64,000 nucleotides of DNA from JAEUHZ01 sp964552795 (GTDB lineage: Bacteria > Planctomycetota > UBA1135 > GCA-002686595): assembly GCA_964552795.1 (NCBI GenBank), contig CAZKIO010000004.1:82851-146850 (forward strand). The letters run 5' to 3'. Positions 16,741 through 24,803 of this stretch are shown in pieces (the first letter of the stretch is position 1; the number at the start of each line of letters is the position of its first letter). A program made the position numbers and the translations under genes. The notes under the pieces are model-generated. The model was not told the origin of the DNA. It did no database searches and saw only the letters and a program-made list of their open reading frames with translations.

Positions 16741-19700
16741 TCAGGGCGACCACACCGTGCGCCAGCCGTTCGTCAGGTTGAACGTGTCGGCCGTGCAGAA
16801 CGCGGCGGCGTTGCGGTACCAGACCTGGTAGGTGCGCGTGCCGGGCGCGAGCACCATGCCGCGGGCGGAGACGGACAGGTCGCCGGCGGCGGGGTACTGC
16901 GAAGCACCGCCCGCGTTGGCCTTGGTGCCCAGGCGCACGACCGTGCCGCTCGCGCAGCGCAGGCCGTCGCCGAACTGCGCGCCGGCGCCGGCGCCGGCCT
17001 GACCCGTGCCCTGGAAGTAGAGCGCGGAGCTGTTCGGCATCCCGGTGCCGGAGAGCAGCAGGGTGTCGAAGAAGATCGATGCGCTGCCGCTGCCCGTCAG
17101 CTTGCCTCCCGTGCCCAGCGAATGCAGGCACCCTTCGTTCGCGCCGGCGGCGCTCGCATTGCCGCACGGACACGGCGTGCCGCTGCCGTCGCCGGCGCAG
17201 AACGGCCGGCCCGCCTCGCCCGGGAAGTCGAGCGGATCGGCCGGATCGGAACCCAGGTCGATCTCGTCGCGATCGAGCCAGCCGTCGAGGTCGCGATCGA
17301 CGCCCAGACGCGTCTGCGTGCCCTTGGGCACGACCGTGAACGTGATCGCGGCTCCGGGCGCGGCCGCGGCGTGCAGCGCGGCGGTCGTCGTGTTCTCCGC
17401 GGCGCGATCCGTGATCCAGTTGCCCGACCCCGTGTAGGTGAATCCGCGCGGGAGCCCGGACCACAGTCCCTTGGCGACGAGGCCGACGCGGTTGAGGTCC
17501 GCCTGCGCCGTCATCTGGCCGAAGGTCGTCGCGTCCGCGCCGGCCGGCGCCGCCGTGATCGTGAGCTGTCGCCCGACGAGCGCGTGCGTGTCCTTGGAGG
17601 GCAGCCCGGGCGGCTCCTGCACGACCGGATTCGTCGAGCCTGCCGGCAGGTCCGAGCCCGAGAAGGCCAGCATGAACGCGGTCAGGTTCGCGATCATCTG
17701 GTCGCTCGTCACGGTGAAAATGGGCTCGGCGATGAAGCGCTCGATCGAGTCCACCGTGCCGTCGTTCAAGTACCCGAAGCCGTTGGTGTTGACGAGCTGC
17801 GTCATGTTGAAGCCCGTCTTCTCGTGCATGTTCCGCAGGTGCGGGATCTTCATGCTGACGTTCGAGAGGCCGTCCTGGGAAACGAGCGCCATGTGGCGCT
17901 CGCCGTTGGGGCCGACCGGGAACGGCTGGAACGTGCCGCCCACGAGGCGGTGATCGGTGCCGCCGCCCGTCGGGAACGTGTGGCAGGTCACGCAGGACAC
18001 GTTGCCAGCGTCGAGCAGCATCCCGCCCGCCTGCGCCGTGGGCGGTCGGAACACGACCATCCCCTGCACGGCGTTGCCGTTCGGCAGCGGCTGCCCGGCG
18101 GGCGCGAAGCGGCCCGTCGTGAAATGCCCCGGCAGCGGCAGGCTGGTCGGCAGCGAATTGTCGAAGTTGCGGAACGGGTTCGGCGGATAGTGGATCGTCG
18201 CTAGGAAGTCCTCGAACGCCTGCATCTCCGCGGCGGTCAGGTTGGCGTCGTCGCCCTGCAGTCCCATGAACGCGCCGTTGAACTCCTCGAGGCCGAACCG
18301 GTCGCCGCGCCAGTGCAACGGCTCCTTGCCGATGATGTCCTGCAGCGTCTGCGTGGTCATCGGCCCCTTCATCGGGTGGAAGTTCTGGAAGCCCGTGTTG
18401 AGCCCCGGGATGCCCGCGCCGAGGTTGTTGCCCGCGACCGGCCGCATCGCGCCGCTGGGATCGCCCAGATCCCACGCCAGGCCGTCCATGCGCGCGTCGA
18501 CGTGGCACGACGCGCACGCGATCTGGCCCAGGCCCGAATTCTTGCGCGTGTCGTAGAGGTGCATGCGTCCGGCCTTGATCGCCGCCGGCGACGCGTCGTG
18601 GAAGCCCAGGCTCTGCACGACGAGCTCCGTCGCCGTGCTGACCACCGAAACCCGCGCGGCGAACTTGCTCAGCACGTAGAGCCGGGCGCGCGCCTCGTCG
18701 AGCACGAGTCCCGTCGGTCCCTCGGGGACCTCGATCGTCGGGGCGAGCCCCGCGCGCGCTCCCGCGCCGTCGATCACGACGACGTTGTTCGACCCCATCC
18801 CGGCCACGTAGCCCTTCGTGCCGGCCGCGTTCCACACGAGCGCGCGCGGGTCGCCGATCGACTGGTCGCGCTGGGCCTGCGGAACGGTCGGCACCGTGTA
18901 GTTCAGGTGGGGGTTGAGGTCCCCCACGGCGATCGTCGCTCCGGCGCTGGACACGCGCGCCAGCTGGACGCGCAGGAAGCGGCCTTCCAGCACCGGTTCG
19001 AACCGCACCTCGTTCGTGGCCTCCGTGCCGACCAGGGTCACCTCGCCTCCGGGCTTGACCGCCAGCGCCATGCCGATGTTCATCAGCCGGCGCGCGTAGG
19101 TCACGCCGTTCGTGGCCGTGTCGATGATGGCGATGTCGTGGTCCGCCAGATCCCAGCCCGCGACGCGGCCGGAATCGGCCGCGTTGGCGCCGCTGACCTT
19201 GGCGGTCCAGTTGCCGCCGTTGTCGTCGAGCCACTGGCCGGCGCCGTTCTTGCGCACGATCAGCCCCACGCGCGGCGGCACGGGCAGCGCGGGGTTGATC
19301 GGCGGGTTGAAGCCCGCGCCGCTGTTCGGCGGCGGGTTCTGCCCGCCCCAGGGCCCGTTCGCGTCGTTCACGACGTTGGGCGGGAAGCCGATGTTCGAGA
19401 CTGCGCCGCCGCCCAGCACGGTCGTCGAGTTGCCCGAGTCGTGGATCGCCGCGTACACGCGCGTCCCGTCGGGGCTGACCGCCAGCGCGCGCGGGTCCTC
19501 GCCGACGATGGCGATGGACACCGGCGCGGCCGCGAGGTTCGCGGGGTCGAACACCTGCACCACGTTCGCCTGCGAGCACGACACGAACGCGCGCTGCGGC
19601 GATCCGGCGAACACCACGCCGGCCGGCTCGTCCTGCGTGCGCAGGGTCGCGATCACGTTGCGCGCGGCGAGGCTGACGACGCTCACGCTGTCCGAGATGT

Positions 19701-19974
19701 GGTTGACGACCCACACCTCGTCGTTCGTGCGGCAGCGCACCGAGACGGGATCGATCCCGACCGGCACGTCGTAGAGGCGCACGACGCTGGCGCCCGTGAC
19801 GTCGAAGACCTCGATGCGCGCGTCGGCCGTGTTCACCGCCACGAGCCGCGTCCCGTCCGGCGTCAGATCGAGCGGCTGGACGTGCGGCGACTCCCAGTTG
19901 ACGAAGCTGGACTGCGCCGGGGCGATGCCCGGCAGGACGATCGAGAGGGCGAGGAGGAGGCTGGTGGTGCGCAC
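16741..19974 (-). CDS. Exported beta-propeller/di-haem cytochrome c protein with Cys-rich C-terminal domain
   Basis: The 1077-residue product has a signal peptide ending near PGIAPAQ. Residues about 25-480 form a YVTN/YncE-like propeller, with phrases such as LDLTPDGTRLVAV and ALAVSPDGTRVYAAI. Two haem-binding CXXCH motifs follow: CASCH at 487-491 and CVTCH at 661-665, in a di-haem cytochrome/peroxidase-like region. From about residue 925 comes the Cys-rich domain GDGSGTPCPCGNAS...FGDGLRC...YQVWYRNAAAFC...TFNLTN, shared with other proteins in this window. The start is GTG at 19974, preceded by GCAGGA. An extracellular electron-transfer or sugar-surface role is conceivable, but the substrate is unknown. 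Confidence 0.85.
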   Translation of the reverse strand: MRTTSLLLALSIVLPGIAPAQSSFVNWESPHVQPLDLTPDGTRLVAVNTADARIEVFDVTGASVVRLYDVPVGIDPVSVRCRTNDEVWVVNHISDSVSVVSLAARNVIATLRTQDEPAGVVFAGSPQRAFVSCSQANVVQVFDPANLAAAPVSIAIVGEDPRALAVSPDGTRVYAAIHDSGNSTTVLGGGAVSNIGFPPNVVNDANGPWGGQNPPPNSGAGFNPPINPALPVPPRVGLIVRKNGAGQWLDDNGGNWTAKVSGANAADSGRVAGWDLADHDIAIIDTATNGVTYARRLMNIGMALAVKPGGEVTLVGTEATNEVRFEPVLEGRFLRVQLARVSSAGATIAVGDLNPHLNYTVPTVPQAQRDQSIGDPRALVWNAAGTKGYVAGMGSNNVVVIDGAGARAGLAPTIEVPEGPTGLVLDEARARLYVLSKFAARVSVVSTATELVVQSLGFHDASPAAIKAGRMHLYDTRKNSGLGQIACASCHVDARMDGLAWDLGDPSGAMRPVAGNNLGAGIPGLNTGFQNFHPMKGPMTTQTLQDIIGKEPLHWRGDRFGLEEFNGAFMGLQGDDANLTAAEMQAFEDFLATIHYPPNPFRNFDNSLPTSLPLPGHFTTGRFAPAGQPLPNGNAVQGMVVFRPPTAQAGGMLLDAGNVSCVTCHTFPTGGGTDHRLVGGTFQPFPVGPNGERHMALVSQDGLSNVSMKIPHLRNMHEKTGFNMTQLVNTNGFGYLNDGTVDSIERFIAEPIFTVTSDQMIANLTAFMLAFSGSDLPAGSTNPVVQEPPGLPSKDTHALVGRQLTITAAPAGADATTFGQMTAQADLNRVGLVAKGLWSGLPRGFTYTGSGNWITDRAAENTTTAALHAAAAPGAAITFTVVPKGTQTRLGVDRDLDGWLDRDEIDLGSDPADPLDFPGEAGRPFCAGDGSGTPCPCGNASAAGANEGCLHSLGTGGKLTGSGSASIFFDTLLLSGTGMPNSSALYFQGTGQAGAGAGAQFGDGLRCASGTVVRLGTKANAGGASQYPAAGDLSVSARGMVLAPGTRTYQVWYRNAAAFCTADTFNLTNGWRTVWSP

Positions 19975-19994
19975 GCTGGATCCTGCAGGGTCCC

Positions 19995-20003
19995 GGGGGG
20001 GGG
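19995..20003. repeat. G9/C9 mononucleotide tract in the leader of the propeller/cytochrome gene
   Basis: A run of nine G on the plus strand (nine C on the coding strand) lies 21-29 bases upstream of the GTG at 19974. Slippage in such a tract could alter leader length. Confidence 0.8.
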
Positions 20004-20041
20004 TCTCCCTGCAGTCTACCCAGCCGGCGCGCCGCGCGGGG

Positions 20042-20497
20042 TCAGGCGAGCTTCTTCAGAGCCGCCTGGACCTCGGCCCAGTTGCGCTCCTCGGGGGTCT
20101 TCTCCTGGACCTGCACGAACGCGACCTTGCCGCCCTTGTCGACGATGACGGTCGCGCGGTGGCAGATGAAGGCCACGCCGGGATGCTGCAGGCCGTATTT
20201 CTTGGCGACCTCGAGCATCGGATCGGCCAGCAGATCGTGCTTGATGCCGCGCGCGTCCTTCCAGGCCTTGTGCGACCAGGTGGAGTCGCGGCTGATGCCC
20301 ACGACGACGGTGTTCGGGTCCGTGATCACGGGCTCCTTGCTGATCTTGCAGTTCTCCTTCTCGCAGGTCGGGCTCCAGTCGAGCGGATAGAACATCAGGA
20401 CGACGTTCTTGCCCTTGTGGGCGGCGAGCGACCAGTCCTTCTGGTCCTGCGTCTTCAGCGTGAAGTCGGGCGCGGCGGTTCCGGTGTCGATCGGCAT
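20042..20497 (-). CDS. Peroxiredoxin of the BCP/AhpE type
   Basis: The 151-residue protein has the peroxiredoxin fold. The peroxidatic Cys45 lies in FYPLDWSPTC (Pro38, Ser42, Cys45) and a second cysteine, Cys50, sits five residues later, the spacing of atypical 2-Cys BCP enzymes. The GISRDSTWSHKAW helix and the PGVAFICHRATVIVD strand fit the family. It would reduce hydrogen peroxide and organic peroxides with a thioredoxin-type donor in the cytoplasm. The ATG at 20497 gives MPIDTGTAAPDF, the usual family start. It is divergent from the DUF1579 gene. Confidence 0.9.
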   Translation of the reverse strand: MPIDTGTAAPDFTLKTQDQKDWSLAAHKGKNVVLMFYPLDWSPTCEKENCKISKEPVITDPNTVVVGISRDSTWSHKAWKDARGIKHDLLADPMLEVAKKYGLQHPGVAFICHRATVIVDKGGKVAFVQVQEKTPEERNWAEVQAALKKLA

Positions 20498-20707
20498 GTG
20501 GGTCTCCAGCGTTGGATGGCCAGCGCCGGCGAGCGGCGCGTGCGGGTCGGTTCCGGCAGTGTAGCGTTTGCGCGCCCGCCGCGCCGCCGGGCGGGCGCCC
20601 CTGCCTGGCGGCATTTTCCGCGAAGGATCGCTGCGCGCCGCGCGACGGTACCCTGATCGGCCCTCTCCAGACCCACCCACATCACCACCGCCCGAAGGGA
20701 GCAACCC
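20498..20707. promoter_or_regulatory. Divergent intergenic region, peroxiredoxin / DUF1579
   Basis: This 210-base gap separates two outward-facing genes and must hold both promoters. The plus-strand gene has a clear GAAGGGAG ribosome binding site ending about 6 bases before its ATG. No convincing -35/-10 pair or operator is visible. Confidence 0.4.
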
Positions 20708-21283
20708 ATGAAGACCAGGATCCTGATTCTCTCCGCCGCCGCCGGCGCGCTGCTCGCGACCGGCACCCTGTTCGCGTTCCAGGACGGCGCGGAGATGCCC
20801 ACGGCCAAGGCCGGCGCCGAGCACAAGGTGCTCGAACGCTTCGTCGGCGAGTGGAGCACGACCTTCAAGATGGCGCCGATGGCGCCCGGCATGCCGCCGG
20901 TCGAGACGCACGGCACCGAGAAGGCGCGCCTCGCGATGAACGGCCTGTGGGTCATCTCCGACTACGACGACCCCCAGTTCATGGGCATGGGCTTCAGCGG
21001 CCACTCCGTGTTCGGCTACGACACCGAGAAGCGCAAGTACGTGGGCGCCTGGGTCGACTCGATGACCGCGTCGATCACGCCGTCCGAGGGCGTGTGGGAC
21101 GAGGCCCAGAAGACCATGACGCTGACGATGATGGGCAAGGACCCGATGACGGGCCAGCCCTCGCAACAGAAGTCGGTGGTCCGCTTCCACGACGACGGCA
21201 GCCGCACCGAGCGCATGACGCTCAAGGGCGCCGACGGCAAGGAGAACGAGTTCTTCACGATCGACTACAAGAAGCGCAAGTGA
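20708..21283 (+). CDS. Exported DUF1579-family protein
   Basis: The 191-residue product has a signal peptide (MKTRILILSAAAGALLATGTLFA) and a DUF1579-like beta-barrel domain: HKVLERFVGEWSTTFKM near the start, a central FSGHSVFGYDTEKRKYVGAWVDS, and a C-terminal ENEFFTIDYKKRK. DUF1579 proteins are secreted or periplasmic and of unknown function. The ATG at 20708 is well supported by its ribosome binding site and signal peptide. It stands alone, with an 85-base gap to the next gene. Confidence 0.9.
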   Translation: MKTRILILSAAAGALLATGTLFAFQDGAEMPTAKAGAEHKVLERFVGEWSTTFKMAPMAPGMPPVETHGTEKARLAMNGLWVISDYDDPQFMGMGFSGHSVFGYDTEKRKYVGAWVDSMTASITPSEGVWDEAQKTMTLTMMGKDPMTGQPSQQKSVVRFHDDGSRTERMTLKGADGKENEFFTIDYKKRK

Positions 21284-21368
21284 GGTTCCGCCGGGAGGCG
21301 CAGCAAGCGCGCGGCGTCGATCGCGCCGCGCGCTTGACAGCACGCGCGGAAACTGGGAGGAACGCGGT

Positions 21369-22196
21369 GTGATCCCCGCCGCGCTGCCCGCCTCCCTGCG
21401 TGCCGACCTGGAAGCCGTGATCCCCGCCGCGCAGACCGCCGGAGCGCGCGCGCTCGGCCTGCGCGCCACCGGCCGCTGGACGGATCCGGCCATCCTGGCC
21501 GACGTCGGTGACCAGGCCGCGGACGGCTTCCTCCAGGGTTTCCTGCGCGGACGCTTCCCGGGCGACGCGATCCTCAGCGAGGAGACGGCCGACACGCGCG
21601 ACCGGCTCTCCAGTTCGCGCGTGTGGATCGTCGACCCGCTCGACGGCACGCGCGAGTACAGCCACGGCCGCGACGACTGGGCGGTCCACGTCGCGCTGGT
21701 GACCGACGGCCGGCCGGTGCTGGGCGTCGTCGCGCTGCCCGCTCAGCGTCGCACGCTGTGGGGCGTGTGCACTCCCGCCGGCACCTGGCACGGGCTGATC
21801 GGGGACGGCGCGCTCGCGCACGGCGACGTCGCGCGCAGCGGACCGACGCGCATCGCGGTGTCGCGCAGCCACACGCCGAGCTGGATGCCGCGCTTCGCCG
21901 AGGAACTGGGCGCGACGCAGGTCCACTCCGGCAGCGTCGGCAACAAGGTCGCGCTCGTGCTGCTGGGCGAGGCCGACGTCTACGCGCATCGGCGCGGCCT
22001 CAAGGAATGGGACACCTGCGCGCCCGAGTGCGTCGCGCGCGCGATGGGCTGGCGCGTCAGCCGGCTCACCGGCGAGGATCTCGCCTACAACCAGCCGGAT
22101 CCGCGCCTCGACGAGTTCCTCCTGTGCCGCCCGGCCGACCACGACCGCGTCCTGACGGCGCTGCGCACGGCCGGCGCGGTGTCCGTCGCGGGTTGA
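21369..22196 (+). CDS. Inositol-monophosphatase-family phosphatase (CysQ/HisN-like)
   Basis: The 275-residue cytoplasmic enzyme carries the Mg-dependent IMPase signatures: the metal-binding SEET, WIVDPLDGTREY with Asp89 and Asp92, and WDTCAPECVARAMG near the C-terminus. WDTCAPE is typical of 3'(2'),5'-bisphosphate nucleotidase (CysQ), which recycles PAP formed by sulfotransferases; a sulfotransferase is encoded at 55848-56603. An inositol-1-monophosphatase is the alternative. The start is the GTG at 21369, with GGGAGG about 8 bases upstream. Confidence 0.88.
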   Translation: MIPAALPASLRADLEAVIPAAQTAGARALGLRATGRWTDPAILADVGDQAADGFLQGFLRGRFPGDAILSEETADTRDRLSSSRVWIVDPLDGTREYSHGRDDWAVHVALVTDGRPVLGVVALPAQRRTLWGVCTPAGTWHGLIGDGALAHGDVARSGPTRIAVSRSHTPSWMPRFAEELGATQVHSGSVGNKVALVLLGEADVYAHRRGLKEWDTCAPECVARAMGWRVSRLTGEDLAYNQPDPRLDEFLLCRPADHDRVLTALRTAGAVSVAG

Positions 22197-22287
22197 TCGG
22201 TCGCGCGGATCGAAACAGCCGCCGTCGCGGGCGCTAGGGCCCCCCGGCCGGCCCGCCCGGGGCGCGCGCGCCGGGCGCCCGAGGAAA

Positions 22288-22944
22288 ATGCCGCGGAATC
22301 CCTTCGACAAGCCGCCGGGCGTGACGTCGAGAGCGCCCGCCGACTCCGGGAGCATGGATCTACGACGCCACCCGTTGCCGACGAGCACCCGAGGGATGCG
22401 CGACCACGCCGACGAGCCGGGCCTTGTGCGCCGCGCCGTCGCCGGCGAGCGCGCGGCCTTCGACGACCTCGTCCGGACCCACCTGCCGCGCGTGTACGGC
22501 CTCCTGTTCCGCATGCTGGGCAACCACGAAGACGCCGAGGACCTCGCGCAGGAATGCTTCGTGCGCGCCTGGGCCGCGCTGCCGGGCTGGCGTGCCGAGA
22601 CGCGCTTCGCGGCCTGGATCGACCGCATCGCGGTGCACCTCGCGCGCGACCACTGGCGCTCGCGCGGGCGACGCGGACCGACGGCGCTGCTCGACGAAGC
22701 GTCGGCGATCGCGCCGCGCGCGGAGAGCGGCGAACTCGGCCGCGCGCTCCGCGCCGCGATCGAGAGGCTGCCGCCCAGACTGCGCGCGGCAATCGTGCTG
22801 CGGGTGCTGGAGGAGCGCGACTACGAGGACGTGGCACGCCTCACGGGTGTGCGGCCAGCGACCGCGCGGCTGCACGTCCAGCTCGCGCGCCGACGGCTCG
22901 TGCGGTGGCTCTCGGCGTGGCTGCCCGGAGGGGGCGCCGCATGA
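22288..22944 (+). CDS. ECF-family RNA polymerase sigma factor
   Basis: The product shows sigma region 2 (LVRRAVAGERAAFDDLV...GNHEDAEDLAQECFVRAW) and region 4 (IERLPPRLRAAIVLRVLEERDYEDVARLTGVRPATARL), the standard ECF layout. The first ATG, 22288, has GAGG 3 bases upstream and gives 218 residues; a later ATG at 22396 gives 182 residues and a more usual N-terminus, so the start is uncertain. The stop overlaps the anti-sigma start by ATGA, indicating translational coupling. It is predicted to be held inactive by the next gene's product. Confidence 0.9.
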   Translation: MPRNPFDKPPGVTSRAPADSGSMDLRRHPLPTSTRGMRDHADEPGLVRRAVAGERAAFDDLVRTHLPRVYGLLFRMLGNHEDAEDLAQECFVRAWAALPGWRAETRFAAWIDRIAVHLARDHWRSRGRRGPTALLDEASAIAPRAESGELGRALRAAIERLPPRLRAAIVLRVLEERDYEDVARLTGVRPATARLHVQLARRRLVRWLSAWLPGGGAA

Positions 22945-24785
22945 GCGCGTGCCGCGAGAACCGCGCGCGGATCCTGGCCGCGGCGGAGGGCGCGCTGCCG
23001 CTGGAACAGCAGCTCGTGCTGGAGGAACATCTGGGTGCATGCCCGCGGTGCCGCGCGCTCCACGCGCGCGAGTCCGGGCTCCAGGAAGCGTTCGCGCGCC
23101 TGCCGGAACCGCCGTTCGAGCGACTCGACGTCGAGCGCTGCATCGACCGCATCGGCGCGCGCATTGCGCGCGCGGCCCCGGATGCGGGACCGACGCGACC
23201 TCCCGCCGCGGCTCATCGCGTGCGGCTCGCCTGGATCGTCGGGTCCCTGGCGGCCGCGGCCGGACTCGCCCTGATCCTGGCGAACCTGCGCGACGCAGCG
23301 CTGCCGCGCGGCGCCAGCGACGTCGCTTCGACCGTCCCCGCGCCCTTGGCGCAGTCCCCGGATCCGGAGCCGCGCGCGCCCGAGCCGGCGCCGCTCGCGC
23401 CGGATCGCGAACCCGCGCCGGCGCCGATCGACGCCGCCCGTCTCGCGGCCGTGCGCGAGGAAGTGCGCGGCGCGTTGATCGCCGCACTCCCCGAACTCCC
23501 GCGCGAAGGCACGGCGGGGACCGCCGATTCCTTCGTCGCGCGCGTCGACGAGCGCCTGCGCGATCGCGGCGCCGCGGGCTGGCCCATCGTGCGCCTCGTC
23601 GAGGGTTTCGCCGCCGACGTCGAACCGCACGACCTCGCGGTCGCCGCGCTGCGCTGGCTGGGAGCCCGCGGCGACCGGTTGTCGATCCACGTGCTGCGCG
23701 GGGCGCTCGCGTCGCCCGAGCGCAAGCGCGCGGCCGCGTCGGCCCTCGCGGATTCGGGCCCTTCCGGGCGCGAAGCGCTGGCCGCCACCGTCCTCGATCC
23801 CGAATTGTTCCCGCTCGCGCTGTCCGCTTTCCTGCGCGCGCCCGTCGCCGAACGGCTCCGCCTGCTCGAAGCCGGTCTGCGCAGCGCCGCCCGGAATCCG
23901 CTGGATCCCGCGGGCGCGGAGCTCGCGTTCACGCTCGCGGCCCAGGGTGACGCGGGGATCGCGCGCCTCGTCGCGCTCGACGCCGAAGGCGTCGTGCGCC
24001 AGAGCGTCGCCGCGAACGCGCTCGCCGGCACGCTCTCGATCCGCGAGCGGTTGCTCGCCGTGATCGGCCCGCCGCCGGGGACGCTGCCGGTGGACGCCAC
24101 CCTCCGCGCGATCGCAGGCCTGCGGCCGGCCGGCTGCATCGCGTGGCTCGAGGAGGCGGCGATCGCTCTCGTGCGCCGCGGCGACACCGCGGGCGCGGAG
24201 ACCGCGCTGCGCGGGCTGGCCGGCATGCCCGAGGCCGACGCGCTGCAGGCGCTCCTGCGTCTGGAGCGCACGGCGCGGCTTCCGCGACGCAGCGTCTCGG
24301 CCGCGATCGCGGCGCACATCGAACGGCATCCGGCCGGCGCCGTGACGCTCGCGCGGCGGCTTGCCGCGGAGGGTCCGGCCGTTCAGTTGCGCGCGCTGCG
24401 CGACTGGGTGCTCGAACAGGGCACCACCGCCAGCGCTCCCGCGCTCGTCGAACTCGCGCGCAGCGCGCAGCTCTCCGGCACCGACCGTCGCTACGCGCTG
24501 CTCCAGGCCGCCGAAGTCGGCGCGCCCGACCTCGCGCCGCGGGTCGCGACCCTGTTCGTGGAGCTGCCTGCCGCCGACAACGGCTTGCGCGCGACGTGCC
24601 TCGTCGCGCTGCACCGCCTGGCCGGCTCGCCGGCCGTTTCCGCCGCGCTCGAGCCGACGCCCGCGCCGCTGCGCGAACGCGCGCTGGCCGTCCTGGAAGC
24701 GCGCGAGGCGCGCGGCACACCGATCACCACGTCGCAACGCCTGGCGCGCGCACTGGAACCCGTCCTGGCGCACGCCGACCCCTGA
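22941..24785 (+). CDS. Anti-sigma factor with zinc finger, membrane span and large HEAT-like C-terminal domain
   Basis: The 614-residue protein begins with an anti-sigma zinc finger (EEHLGACPRCRAL, His30, Cys34, Cys37), which would bind the sigma factor encoded just upstream. A membrane span at about 95-117 (LAWIVGSLAAAAGLALILAN) places the rest outside. After a Pro/Ala-rich linker, about 420 residues of short helical pairs resemble HEAT repeats (for example VAALRWLGARGDRLSIHVLRGAL). The extracytoplasmic part may sense a binding partner. The ATG at 22941 overlaps the sigma stop in ATGA. Confidence 0.82.
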   Translation: MSACRENRARILAAAEGALPLEQQLVLEEHLGACPRCRALHARESGLQEAFARLPEPPFERLDVERCIDRIGARIARAAPDAGPTRPPAAAHRVRLAWIVGSLAAAAGLALILANLRDAALPRGASDVASTVPAPLAQSPDPEPRAPEPAPLAPDREPAPAPIDAARLAAVREEVRGALIAALPELPREGTAGTADSFVARVDERLRDRGAAGWPIVRLVEGFAADVEPHDLAVAALRWLGARGDRLSIHVLRGALASPERKRAAASALADSGPSGREALAATVLDPELFPLALSAFLRAPVAERLRLLEAGLRSAARNPLDPAGAELAFTLAAQGDAGIARLVALDAEGVVRQSVAANALAGTLSIRERLLAVIGPPPGTLPVDATLRAIAGLRPAGCIAWLEEAAIALVRRGDTAGAETALRGLAGMPEADALQALLRLERTARLPRRSVSAAIAAHIERHPAGAVTLARRLAAEGPAVQLRALRDWVLEQGTTASAPALVELARSAQLSGTDRRYALLQAAEVGAPDLAPRVATLFVELPAADNGLRATCLVALHRLAGSPAVSAALEPTPAPLRERALAVLEAREARGTPITTSQRLARALEPVLAHADP

Positions 24786-24803
24786 CCCCGGAACCTGAAC
24801 CCC

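Noticed and set aside
13363..18204. 1613-codon plus-strand frame
   Set aside because: It is antisense to the kinase, SEC-C and propeller/cytochrome genes, which all have clear motifs; the frame is a by-product of GC-rich codon use.
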